Assembly (NCBI RefSeq): GCF_004295645.1
Contig: NZ_CP034752.1
Coordinates: 3,224,001 to 3,288,000, forward strand
From: Limnobaculum zhutongyuii
GTDB lineage: Bacteria; Pseudomonadota; Gammaproteobacteria; Enterobacterales; Enterobacteriaceae
Direction: 5' to 3'
DNA length: 64,000 bases
The position numbers and the translations under genes were made by a program. The notes beneath the pieces are model-generated. The model was not told where the DNA came from. It ran no database searches and was given only the letters and a program-made list of their open reading frames with translations. Below are positions 9,284 through 17,803 of this stretch, piece after piece (the stretch's first letter is position 1; each line of letters begins with the position of its first letter).

Positions 9284-10218
9284 TTACTCCCTACGATTTA
9301 GGTGCAACCTTGTATATGCCCGCCACCAGAAACGACCTGTTTCAGGTGATCGCTCAAAATAAGTATCCTAACTTAAAGTCATTGGTTATCTGTCTTGAAG
9401 ATGCAGTAGTTGAGAAAGAGATTAAGCTGGGAATCGAAAATCTCAGTCAATTGCTGGCTAATATTGCCGATCTTAATTTGAAAGATGCCCCGCTGATATT
9501 TATCCGTCCGCGCAATATTCCCATGGCTAAAACCCTGATAGACAGGCTGGACTTAAGCAAAGTAACCGGATTCGTCCTGCCTAAATTCGAACTGGATCAG
9601 GTGGAGGAGTGGAGCCAGACACTCGCCAGTACACACCTTTTAGCCATGCCAACGCTGGAGACAGCAAACTGCTTTGATGCAACCAAGATGAATATCCTGG
9701 CGAACACCATGCGTAATGATGCCTATTTTTCCCGGAAAACCATCGTATTAAGAATTGGTGGTAATGACTTGATGCATGTGCTGGGAATTCGCCGTAATCG
9801 CTCCAGAACCTTATACGATGGCCCGTTAGGCTATGTGATAAAAATGATTGTTTGTATCTTTGGGGCTCAGGGATTTTATATGACCGCCCCGGTATGTGAA
9901 ATTATCGACTCCCCGACGGTGCTGCTGGCCGAACTGGAGATTGATAATGAACATGGTCTGGTCGGAAAAACTGCTATTCACCCTAAGCAAATAGAACATA
10001 TCAATAATGCTTTTAAGGTTCAGGTCACCGATTATCTTGATGCCCTAAAAATTCTTAATAGCAACAGTGCCGTTTTTCAGTCCAACGGTGCCATGTGTGA
10101 ACCAGCAACCCACCATATGTGGGCACAAAATATCGTTTCCCGCTCGCAGTCTTATGGTTTTGCGGATGAGGTTCCACACTCGATATATGAACAACATCAA
10201 TCAGAAAAAATTCTGTAA
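9280..10218 (+). CDS. HpcH/HpaI aldolase / citrate lyase beta-like lyase (Ter operon)
   Basis: A 312-residue TIM-barrel protein resembling the citrate lyase beta subunit: LGATLYMPATRND at the start, VICLEDAVVEKE (metal-binding acidic residues, about 35-46), LIFIRPRN, MPTLET and GLVGKTAIHPKQI near residue 230. These enzymes cleave or form C-C bonds of CoA-like or 2-oxoacid substrates. It is the last gene of the Ter biosynthetic operon and was placed with the module by Aravind and co-workers; the substrate is unknown. Confidence 0.83.
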   Translation: MITPYDLGATLYMPATRNDLFQVIAQNKYPNLKSLVICLEDAVVEKEIKLGIENLSQLLANIADLNLKDAPLIFIRPRNIPMAKTLIDRLDLSKVTGFVLPKFELDQVEEWSQTLASTHLLAMPTLETANCFDATKMNILANTMRNDAYFSRKTIVLRIGGNDLMHVLGIRRNRSRTLYDGPLGYVIKMIVCIFGAQGFYMTAPVCEIIDSPTVLLAELEIDNEHGLVGKTAIHPKQIEHINNAFKVQVTDYLDALKILNSNSAVFQSNGAMCEPATHHMWAQNIVSRSQSYGFADEVPHSIYEQHQSEKIL

Positions 10219-10300
10219 TCTTCTGATAGAATCTGCCGCTATTATCACTGATTCACAGCCCCATAAGGGACGGATCATTTAAACATTTGGACGTTATACG

Positions 10301-10789
10301 TTGAGCATCAAGATTAAACCTGAATTATACAAACTGTCGATCGCTAACCCGTTGCACTGGATTGCTACGGGTTTTGGCTCCGGCCTGTCACCTAAAGCGC
10401 CAGGGACTTTTGGCTCTCTGGCTGCAATCCCATTCTTTTATCTGTTGCAAATGTTACCAATGCCCGCCTATTTGGTGATGCTGGTACTCACCTTTGCCCT
10501 TGGCGTCTGGGCTTGCCAGTCAGCAACGGATGCCATCGGCATGGACGATCACGGAGCCATTGTCTGGGATGAGTTTGTCGGTATGTGGATCACCTGCATC
10601 GCTCTGCCGCAGGGTTTTATCTGGATGGTCGCTGCGTTTGTTACCTTCCGCTTTTTTGACATTCTGAAGCCCTGGCCAATTCGTTGGTTTGATAACCATT
10701 GCACCGGTGGCTTTGGTATCATGATTGATGATGTGATTGCCGGGCTGATTGCTTTAGGTGTCATACAGGCGGCATACTGGTTGGTATAA
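10301..10789 (+). CDS. pgpA: Phosphatidylglycerophosphatase A
   Basis: A 162-residue inner-membrane enzyme that removes phosphate from phosphatidylglycerol phosphate. It aligns with E. coli PgpA through GFGSGLSPKAPGTFGSLAAI, VWDEFVGMW, KPWPIRWFD and GIMIDDVIAG. An in-frame TAA at 10280 limits the start and no ATG is available, so the TTG at 10301 is the likely start with a weak ribosome-binding site. In E. coli pgpA follows thiL; here it stands alone after the ter operon and its last 29 bases overlap the convergent MocR gene. It could be a second copy or a relocated one. Confidence 0.9.
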   Translation: MSIKIKPELYKLSIANPLHWIATGFGSGLSPKAPGTFGSLAAIPFFYLLQMLPMPAYLVMLVLTFALGVWACQSATDAIGMDDHGAIVWDEFVGMWITCIALPQGFIWMVAAFVTFRFFDILKPWPIRWFDNHCTGGFGIMIDDVIAGLIALGVIQAAYWLV

Positions 10790-12272
10790 CAGCCATTTCA
10801 GCACTTGCTTCCTGTTGCAATATGGCTACCTGTTGTTCAATAACGGCCAGCAAATGAAGCAATTGTTGCTGATTTAGTCCACCAAAACCAAAAAATAGCA
10901 ACGGCGAAGCAACCGTCTTCAGCCAAGCTGTTTCTGACCCATTGGCCAATTCGGTCAACGTATCAAAACGAATGTTTTCCTGCAGGCAGCGCTCCCGCAA
11001 TTGCGCTACCTGCTCAATCGTGAGCGGGCATGCCAATGTGAGATGCAGCCCGTTTTCAACACCCAAAACTTTTCCCTCAGGGAAGATACGCTGTAGCCCC
11101 TCCACCAGTAAACGCTGACGATTAGCGTACTCCTGTTCTAACTTACGTAAATGGCTGTAATAACGCTGGTCATGCATAAAGTCAGCCAGAAACTGCTGCT
11201 GCAGCCAGTTACTTCCACTGTTACTTAACGCTTTCATATTTTGTACGGAGGTCAAAATGGCATCCGGACACACCATATATCCCATCCGCATACCCGGCCC
11301 CAGCGTTTTAGAAAAGGTACCGATATAAATCACCCGATCGTCTTCATCCATCGCTTTCAGCGCAGGCAGAGGCGTACTGTTATAAGAAAATACTGAATCG
11401 TAATCATCTTCAATGACATAGGCTCCGGTCTTTTGCGCCCAGGTTAACAAAGCACAGCGGCGCTCAAGGGAAATGGTCCCGCCAACCGGATACTGATGAG
11501 AAGGGGTTACATAACAAAGCTGAACGGGATGCGAAGGAAGCTGTTCAACCTGAATCCCCTGTTCATCCACCGCTACCGTTTCTACATCAGCCTGGTAATA
11601 ATTAAACAGATGCCATGCCCCGGAATAACAAGGGGACTCGGTGACCACTTTGCAACCTTTGGTATTGAGAATGAAAAGCTGGGCAAGTAAAGCCAGCCCC
11701 TCCTGAATTCCGTTAATCACAATCACGTTTTCTGGCTGAGTTTCAATACCGCGAGTCAGGCGTAAAAATCTGACTAATTCCGTACGTAACGAAAGCAACC
11801 CCTGAGGAGAGTGGTAGCGGGTTAGTAAATGATGTTTAGAATTACTGGCTGAGTTATTCCACTTTCGCCAGCTTGGCCATGGAAAAGCATGAGGATCGGG
11901 AACGCCTAATCGGCAATAAAGTTCAGGAGTAGCCGGAGAGTAAACATCCAGACCTACGCTGGCTGGCATCAGCCTGACTGGCTCTCTGGCATTCTCAATG
12001 CGAGCGGCCTGAGGCGCCTTTTGTAACGCGCTACTGAAAACCACCTCATAACCAATACCCGGACGACTTTTAACATAGCCATTTTGAATCAGCTTGTCAT
12101 AAGCCATCACAACGGTAATCCGTGCCACATTCAAATTTCGGGACAGTTCGCGAATCGATGGCAGCCGATAACCAACGGGTAATTCTCCTTGCAGTAATGC
12201 CTGATGTATTGTCTGAAATATCTGTTGCTGCAAGGGGGTACCCGATGATGGGTCCAGATGAATATCCAACAT
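10761..12272 (-). CDS. MocR/PdxR-type GntR regulator with aminotransferase domain
   Basis: A 503-residue regulator. Residues about 1-75 are a GntR winged helix (QGELPVGYRLPSIRELSRNL, ARITVVMAYDKLIQNGYV), and residues about 115-480 are a fold-type I aminotransferase domain with the PLP lysine in YIGTFSKTLGPGMR. MocR proteins use PLP or an amino compound as effector. It is transcribed divergently from torCAD but is not a known Tor regulator, so its target may be itself or an unseen gene. The 3' end overlaps the end of pgpA. Confidence 0.88.
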   Translation of the reverse strand: MLDIHLDPSSGTPLQQQIFQTIHQALLQGELPVGYRLPSIRELSRNLNVARITVVMAYDKLIQNGYVKSRPGIGYEVVFSSALQKAPQAARIENAREPVRLMPASVGLDVYSPATPELYCRLGVPDPHAFPWPSWRKWNNSASNSKHHLLTRYHSPQGLLSLRTELVRFLRLTRGIETQPENVIVINGIQEGLALLAQLFILNTKGCKVVTESPCYSGAWHLFNYYQADVETVAVDEQGIQVEQLPSHPVQLCYVTPSHQYPVGGTISLERRCALLTWAQKTGAYVIEDDYDSVFSYNSTPLPALKAMDEDDRVIYIGTFSKTLGPGMRMGYMVCPDAILTSVQNMKALSNSGSNWLQQQFLADFMHDQRYYSHLRKLEQEYANRQRLLVEGLQRIFPEGKVLGVENGLHLTLACPLTIEQVAQLRERCLQENIRFDTLTELANGSETAWLKTVASPLLFFGFGGLNQQQLLHLLAVIEQQVAILQQEASAEMAVIPTSMPPV

Positions 12273-12357
12273 ACTAAACCGCCATTTCCATCAAGTTAAG
12301 AGAGTGTAAAAGCCATCATTGCATCATAGGGGAGAAACATCCCGCTAAAAATTGATA

Positions 12358-12385
12358 CTACTCATAATGTGTTATCTGTTCCTAT
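12358..12385 (+). promoter_or_regulatory. Candidate tor boxes upstream of torC
   Basis: CTGTTCCTAT at 12376-12385 matches 9 of 10 bases of the E. coli TorR decamer CTGTTCATAT. A weaker 7-of-10 match (CTACTCATAA) starts at 12358. They lie 75-100 bases upstream of torC. No torTSR genes are in the window, so a TorR protein would have to be encoded elsewhere. Confidence 0.4.
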
Positions 12386-12460
12386 TAGCAATACCGCCCC
12401 GTCTCTATCTGTCACCCGTATTTCCCCGTTAACGTGCTTACAAAAAACAGAGAGATAACT

Positions 12461-13582
12461 ATGTGTAAGCTAAACAAAAAAGCAATGTCACTGATGTTCA
12501 GCGGCGCGTTATCAATGCTGTTACTCATTTGGGGAAGCTATCAGGGAATTCATTACACCAGCAAAACCGAGTTTTGCCTGTCCTGCCATTCCATGAGCAT
12601 ACCAGCAAAAGAGTATCTGCAAAGTGTCCATTATAAGAATGCATCCGGCGTACGAGCAGAATGTAAAGACTGCCATATTCCACCCGGAGTGATTCCTACG
12701 CTGGTTCGTAAAACTCAGGCGGTAAGTGAACTTTATTATCAATGGATTTCTCCGTCTATCGATACACCAGAGAAGTTTGAAGCTAAACGAGCGGAGCTGG
12801 CGCATAAAGAGTGGTCTCGTATGGCGGCAAGCAATTCCGCTGCCTGTAAGTCTTGCCACAGTTATCAGGCAATGGACCATGGCAAACAGTCCTCTTCTGC
12901 CGCTCAACAAATGAGTTCAGCAGCAGGGAAAGATAGCCAGTGTATCGACTGCCATAAAGGCATTGCACACCGTAAACCAGACACCAGCAGCGGCTTTCGT
13001 GATGATTTCAAAAAGCTGCAGCAACAGGCACAACAATTACCTGAAAATCGAGAACTGTTCACACTGAGCGATAAAAAGATCGCTGCCGTAGCCAATGGTG
13101 AAGCAGGTAAAGCCCAACTGATGCCCGCCACCAAAGTCACCGTACTGGCACATCAGGATAATCAAGTTCAGATAGAAATCATCGGCTGGCGTGAAAGTCA
13201 TGGTCGGGGAAGAGTTATCACTCAGTATCCCGGTAAGCGCATATTTAGTGCTGTACTGGATGACTCGCTGTTACCGGCGGTAAAAATCCTTAGCCAGCAA
13301 GAAGATCCTGTATCCCATCAGCAGTGGGAACAGATTAGCGTTACCGCCTGGACATCTCAGGAGGGATTCAGCACCAGCCTGCAGCCCGTATGGCAATATG
13401 CAGAGAACATGTTGAAATCCACCTGTAGCGCCTGTCACAGCACCCCTCCGACCACCCAATACAACGCCAACGGCTGGATTGCCGGATTAAAAGCCATGTC
13501 CACTTACTACCGCTTAAGCAAGCAGGAAGAGAGCACACTGCTGAAATACCTGCAAACCCATGCCAGCGACACCAGAGAATAA
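12461..13582 (+). CDS. torC: TorC, pentahaem c-type cytochrome for TMAO reductase
   Basis: A 373-residue NapC/NirT-family quinol oxidase that passes electrons from menaquinol to periplasmic TorA. An N-terminal membrane anchor (about residues 9-30) is followed by four haem sites in the NapC part (CLSCH at 39-43, CKDCH, CKSCH, CIDCH) and a fifth CSACH near residue 320 in the C-terminal domain typical of TorC/TorY. An upstream GTG at 12434 is open, but the ATG at 12461 with AGAGA upstream matches TorC starts. It is 21 bases before torA. Confidence 0.93.
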   Translation: MCKLNKKAMSLMFSGALSMLLLIWGSYQGIHYTSKTEFCLSCHSMSIPAKEYLQSVHYKNASGVRAECKDCHIPPGVIPTLVRKTQAVSELYYQWISPSIDTPEKFEAKRAELAHKEWSRMAASNSAACKSCHSYQAMDHGKQSSSAAQQMSSAAGKDSQCIDCHKGIAHRKPDTSSGFRDDFKKLQQQAQQLPENRELFTLSDKKIAAVANGEAGKAQLMPATKVTVLAHQDNQVQIEIIGWRESHGRGRVITQYPGKRIFSAVLDDSLLPAVKILSQQEDPVSHQQWEQISVTAWTSQEGFSTSLQPVWQYAENMLKSTCSACHSTPPTTQYNANGWIAGLKAMSTYYRLSKQEESTLLKYLQTHASDTRE

Positions 13583-13603
13583 GAACACAATGAGGATATT
13601 CCT

Positions 13604-16096
13604 ATGAATTTTCAAAAGATAAGCTCTTCAAGACGCCGCTTCATTCAGGGCGTAATGGCCACCGGAGCCCTGAGTGCCATCAGTTCTGGTCCATTAATAA
13701 GTCGAGCCTGGGCAGCAGAAACCAACCCGGAACAGTGGGTTCAATCCGGTTGTCACTTCGGCGCTTTTGAAGCCAAAGTGGTTAATGGTGAGTGGACTGA
13801 TACACGTTCATTTAAGCATGATAAATTTCCTTGTGACATGCTTAAGGCAGTGAGAGAGATTGTGTATAACCCCTCTCGCGTTCGCTATCCAATGATTCGC
13901 CTTGACTGGCTGCTAAAGCGAGAAAAATCCGATCGTTCACAGCGAGGTGATAACCGTTTTGTACGTGTTACCTGGGATCAAGCGTTGGATCTGTTCTGGC
14001 AAGAGCTGGAGCGAGTACAGAAACAATACGGTTCATCCGGTGTGTTTACCGGCTTCGCGGACTGGCAAATGGTTGGCAAATTGCACAAAGCGGGTGGAGC
14101 AATAGACAGAGCACTCAGCATGCACGGCAGTTATGTGACTACTGTAGGTGACTATTCCGCCGCCGCCGCACAGGTGGTTCTCCCTCATGTGATAGGTTCA
14201 CTGGAAGTGTATGAGCAACAAACCTCATTACCACTGGTGATTGAAAATACCAACATCATCATTCTTTGGGGCTGCGACCCAATCAAGAATCTACAAATTG
14301 AGTATCTGGTTCCCGATCACGAGCCTTTCGGCTATTGGCAGCAAATCAAAGAAAAAGTAACGCAGGGAAAAATGCGGGTTATCAGTATCGATCCGGTTCG
14401 CAGCAAAACGCAAAACTATCTGGGCTGTGAGCAACTGGCGCTCAATCCACAGACGGATGTCGCACTGATGCTGGGGCTGGCCCATACCCTGTATAGTGAA
14501 AAACTGCACGATGAAGCCTTTATCAAGGAGTACAGCGTTGGTTTTGAGCAGTTCTTACCTTATCTGACAGGAGAAACCGACAAACAGCCAAAAGATGCCA
14601 ACTGGGCTGAGGCAATTTGCGGTATCAGTGCTGAAGAGATACGTGAATTAGCCCGTCAGTTAGTTAAAGGACGTACCCAGTTTATGGGAGGATGGTGCGT
14701 GCAGCGGATGCACCATGGTGAGCAGTACCCGTGGATGCTGGTAGTGCTGGCGACAATGGTGGGTCAGATTGGCTTACCCGGCGGCGGTATAGGATTTGGC
14801 TGGCACTATAACGGTGGCGGCACGATAACGTCCAAAGGACCCGTTCTCTCTGGTCTTGGTGGGTTAAACAATCCACCTAAAGCAGTGCATGCCGCAAATT
14901 TCCGTGGAGCATCACCGCACATTCCCGTTTCCCGCATGGTTGACTGTTTACTCTCTCCGGGTAAAAAATTAGCCTTTAACGGCGAAACCCTTACCTTTCC
15001 GGATATCAAAATGGCTATTTTCACCGCAGCCAACCCATTCCACGCCCAGCAAGATCGTAACCGTATGATAGAGGCCTGGAAAAAGCTGGAAACCATCATC
15101 GTTCTTGACCATCAGTGGACTGCCTCCTGTCGTTTTGCTGATATTGTTCTGCCGGTCACCACCCGCTATGAACGTAATGATATCGAGCAATTTGGTACCC
15201 ATTCTAATAAAGGGCTGCTGGCCATTCGTCAGGTGGTTAAACCACAATTTGAAGCTCGCCATGATTTCGATATTTTTACCGAACTGTGTAAGCGTTTTAA
15301 TCAGAATGAAACTTACAGTGAAAAACAGACAGAAATGCAGTGGATTAGGCGCCTGTATGACGAAGGCCGTAAGCAAGGTCAGGAAACCGGTATAACCATG
15401 CCTGATTTTGACACCTTCTGGAATGGCGAAGGCTACATTGAATACCCGACAGGTACCCCCTGGGTACGTCATGGGGAGTTTCGCGAGTCACCTGACCTCA
15501 ACCCGCTGGGTACCCCCTCTGGGCTGATTGAAATATACAGCAAAACCATTGCCGGATTCGGCTATCAGGATTGCCCGGGTCATCCGGTATGGCTGGAACC
15601 GTTTGAGCGCAGCCACACCGGCAAACAGGCGGAGTCCTACCCACTTCATCTTCAGTCTTGCCATCCGGATAAGCGCCTGCATTCTCAAATATGCTCCAGC
15701 GATAACTACCGCCAGACTTATGCCGTCAATGGGCGTGAACCGCTGTATATCAACCCGACGGATGCAAAAGTTCGCGGACTGAAGAATGGCGATATCGCCA
15801 GAGTATTTAATGCCCGCGGGCAGGTATTAGCTGGCGTAGTTATCAGCGAAGATTATGCGCCAGGCGTTATACGTATTCATGAAGGTGCCTGGTACTCACC
15901 GCAGGAAGGTGGCAAAGCTGGTACCCTCTGCACCTATGGCGATCCTAACGTGCTGAGTGCTGATATAGGGACATCTCAGCTTGCTCAGGGTCCTTCTGCC
16001 CATACAGCCATTGTTCAGGTTGAACGTTATCAGGGAGTCATTCCTGCAGTAACCGGTTTTGGTGGTCCGCAGCTAGTTCAAGGAACACATGCATGA
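13604..16096 (+). CDS. torA: TorA, periplasmic trimethylamine-N-oxide reductase
   Basis: An 830-residue molybdopterin oxidoreductase of the DMSO/TMAO reductase family, close to E. coli TorA (848). It has a Tat signal (S-R-R-R-F at residues 9-13, hydrophobic core, AWA cleavage near residue 37). The VGDYSAAAAQV motif gives the serine ligand to molybdenum at about residue 185; no N-terminal Fe-S cysteine set is present, as expected for TorA. It reduces TMAO to trimethylamine with electrons from TorC. TorC and TorD flank it, and the 3' end overlaps torD by 4 bases. Confidence 0.95.
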   Translation: MNFQKISSSRRRFIQGVMATGALSAISSGPLISRAWAAETNPEQWVQSGCHFGAFEAKVVNGEWTDTRSFKHDKFPCDMLKAVREIVYNPSRVRYPMIRLDWLLKREKSDRSQRGDNRFVRVTWDQALDLFWQELERVQKQYGSSGVFTGFADWQMVGKLHKAGGAIDRALSMHGSYVTTVGDYSAAAAQVVLPHVIGSLEVYEQQTSLPLVIENTNIIILWGCDPIKNLQIEYLVPDHEPFGYWQQIKEKVTQGKMRVISIDPVRSKTQNYLGCEQLALNPQTDVALMLGLAHTLYSEKLHDEAFIKEYSVGFEQFLPYLTGETDKQPKDANWAEAICGISAEEIRELARQLVKGRTQFMGGWCVQRMHHGEQYPWMLVVLATMVGQIGLPGGGIGFGWHYNGGGTITSKGPVLSGLGGLNNPPKAVHAANFRGASPHIPVSRMVDCLLSPGKKLAFNGETLTFPDIKMAIFTAANPFHAQQDRNRMIEAWKKLETIIVLDHQWTASCRFADIVLPVTTRYERNDIEQFGTHSNKGLLAIRQVVKPQFEARHDFDIFTELCKRFNQNETYSEKQTEMQWIRRLYDEGRKQGQETGITMPDFDTFWNGEGYIEYPTGTPWVRHGEFRESPDLNPLGTPSGLIEIYSKTIAGFGYQDCPGHPVWLEPFERSHTGKQAESYPLHLQSCHPDKRLHSQICSSDNYRQTYAVNGREPLYINPTDAKVRGLKNGDIARVFNARGQVLAGVVISEDYAPGVIRIHEGAWYSPQEGGKAGTLCTYGDPNVLSADIGTSQLAQGPSAHTAIVQVERYQGVIPAVTGFGGPQLVQGTHA

Positions 16097-16740
16097 TAAA
16101 AACCGATAATCTGGCCCGGGAACGGGCCAGTATCTACCGTTGGTTTGCTTGCCTGCTGTTTAAGGAGCTCTCCGTTAGCGATATGACCTCATTAAGCTCG
16201 CCGGAACTTCAGCAGCTACTGCGTGGGTTGAAATCAATTCCTGAGCTACGCCTTCCCGCCGATTTATTCAGGCGTAAAGTGAAGGCGTTAATCAATCGTT
16301 CGGACAATCATCTTGAACTGGCCGCTGATTATGCAGAACTATTTTTGATGCCACCACCGAGTGGGGTATCTCCCTATGCCGGGCACTATCCCCATAGTTC
16401 TCCGGCGGAAGAAAGAATTGTGATGAACCAATGGCTAAATCACCTGAAGCAACAAACCGGAAATAATGAGGCATCGGACCATTTAGCCGTTCAACTTGCT
16501 GTAATGGCTTTATTAATTGAGTCCCGTGATGGTCAGTCTCCCACCTTTGCTTCACAATATAACTACCTGAAAGAACGTCTGATTAGTTGGTTACCGGGTT
16601 TAGTTAAACTATGCCAACAACGAGATAAGTTTGGTTTTTATTCATCCCTGCTCAGGTTACTCAAAAGCTATATGTTGCAAGATGAACTGTATTTAGCTGA
16701 GTGCATTCAATCATTATCTTCAAATATACACGCCTCATAA
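16093..16740 (+). CDS. torD: TorD, cytoplasmic chaperone for TorA
   Basis: A 215-residue all-helical chaperone that binds the TorA Tat signal and apoenzyme and helps insert the molybdenum cofactor. The family signature DYAELFLMPPPSGVSPYAGHY is present as DYAELFL and SPYAGHYPHSS (about residues 75-100). The start overlaps the torA stop (ATGA), which couples the two. Length and order are those of torCAD. Confidence 0.93.
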   Translation: MIKTDNLARERASIYRWFACLLFKELSVSDMTSLSSPELQQLLRGLKSIPELRLPADLFRRKVKALINRSDNHLELAADYAELFLMPPPSGVSPYAGHYPHSSPAEERIVMNQWLNHLKQQTGNNEASDHLAVQLAVMALLIESRDGQSPTFASQYNYLKERLISWLPGLVKLCQQRDKFGFYSSLLRLLKSYMLQDELYLAECIQSLSSNIHAS

Positions 16741-16750
16741 CCCACCACTC

Positions 16751-16797
16751 ACTTACCAATAACCAGTTAAAAACATGATTATTGGTAAGTCATTTTT
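16751..16797 (+). terminator. Terminator after torD
   Basis: A perfect 12-bp stem (ACTTACCAATAA with TTATTGGTAAGT, 16-nt loop) begins 11 bases after the torD stop and is followed by CATTTTTA, as expected for an intrinsic terminator of torCAD. Confidence 0.7.
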
Positions 16798-16998
16798 AGG
16801 ATTTGACTTAATTAATCTAAATAAAAGCTCATAACAACAAGTAATCATGATGGTTTTTTTTAGGACCACAAGTGTGTGGAATTAGGCGATGACGATCGGC
16901 AGAATACCTTCCAAGCAAGCATGACTCAACGGCCTCAGCCCTTTACCAACGAGTTCATGACTTTTCAGTTTTATCCAAACAGGTACCAAATAGTGCAA

Positions 16999-17454
16999 AT
17001 GAATATTATCAATAAATATACCGTTCCTGCCCTGATCGCCGTTGTTTTTGGATTTGGTGCTTTTCAGGCTTATCACACTTATGACAACCATAAGAGCTAT
17101 GCCTTAAGCAGTACATCCAAACACCCCCATAAAGCAAAAACGGAGGTCGCCGCTGAGCCAGCGAACTTGATGTTATTTAATCAACCAACAAGTGCACCTA
17201 AGACAGCCGTTCAGGCACCGCCTGTCGCGGTAGAAGTCAGTGCCATCGTTTATAGCGATGATACGGATTTATCCATGGCTACTCTGAAACAAGGCAGTGA
17301 AGAAATTAACTATCGCGTTGGTGAAATGCTTAAAGGTTACAGCGACGTATTTGTTGATTCTATTGATAAAGATGGCATCCATCTGCGTAATAAAGGCAAC
17401 ATGGAAACCGTTAAATTAAAACAGCCTGACTATATGAAAGGACACGCAGCATAG
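16999..17454 (+). CDS. Small membrane-anchored protein with GspC-like HR domain
   Basis: About 151 residues. A single N-terminal membrane segment (VPALIAVVFGFGAFQAY, about residues 9-25) is followed by a Lys/Pro/Ala linker and a C-terminal domain (about 75-145) with SAIVYSDD, INYRVGEMLKGY and VFVDSIDKDGIHL. This pattern resembles the HR domain of GspC/PulC from type II secretion. No other secretion genes are nearby, so it is an orphan. The open frame continues upstream to 16876 without a good ribosome-binding site; the ATG at 16999 puts the membrane anchor at the N-terminus but the start is uncertain. Function unknown. Confidence 0.6.
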   Translation: MNIINKYTVPALIAVVFGFGAFQAYHTYDNHKSYALSSTSKHPHKAKTEVAAEPANLMLFNQPTSAPKTAVQAPPVAVEVSAIVYSDDTDLSMATLKQGSEEINYRVGEMLKGYSDVFVDSIDKDGIHLRNKGNMETVKLKQPDYMKGHAA

Positions 17455-17459
17455 TCAGG

Positions 17460-17570
17460 ATGTTAACGATAAGTTCGAATAACCCCGTTCTCACTCGTCG
17501 TATCACAGGACGTATTAAGTTAGCAGATAGGGACTATCTGGAAGAATTCGCTGCGAAATTTGGATGGTAA
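17460..17570 (+). CDS. Possible 36-residue ORF
   Basis: An open frame encoding a basic then acidic peptide ending ADRDYLEEFAAKFGW, located in the 350-base gap between the GspC-like gene and valS. It has only TCAGG immediately before the ATG, too close to be a normal ribosome-binding site, and no recognised relative. The rest of 17571-17730 holds an AGGGA/TCCCT hairpin and no gene. Probably not coding, or a remnant. Confidence 0.2.
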   Translation: MLTISSNNPVLTRRITGRIKLADRDYLEEFAAKFGW

Positions 17571-17730
17571 ACGCAGCAATCAGGGAAGATATAACTCCCT
17601 GGAATAAAGCCGCAGGGAAGCGGCCGCGTTACAAGCAGGAAGCATTTGAAAGGATACACCGCACAATCAGGATGAGACAGTAACCGCTAATGTGCCTCGA
17701 CGTTATCGCTGTTACTGATGTGCATAATAA

Positions 17731-17769
17731 AACGGCCCCGCCAATCATGGCAGGGCCGTTTGTTTTTTT
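17731..17769. terminator. Bidirectional terminator between the GspC-like gene and valS
   Basis: AACGGCCC at 17731 pairs with GGGCCGTT at 17753-17760, with an inner GCCA/TGGC stem, followed by TGTTTTTTTA. Read on the other strand the stem is followed by TTTTATT, so it can also end valS transcription. Confidence 0.8.
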
Positions 17770-17803
17770 ACTACTCTAAACGTTCATCAGATACGGGTTT
17801 ACA

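Noticed and set aside
14969..15472. 167-residue frame opposite torA
   Set aside because: Antisense to a highly conserved enzyme, no start signals.
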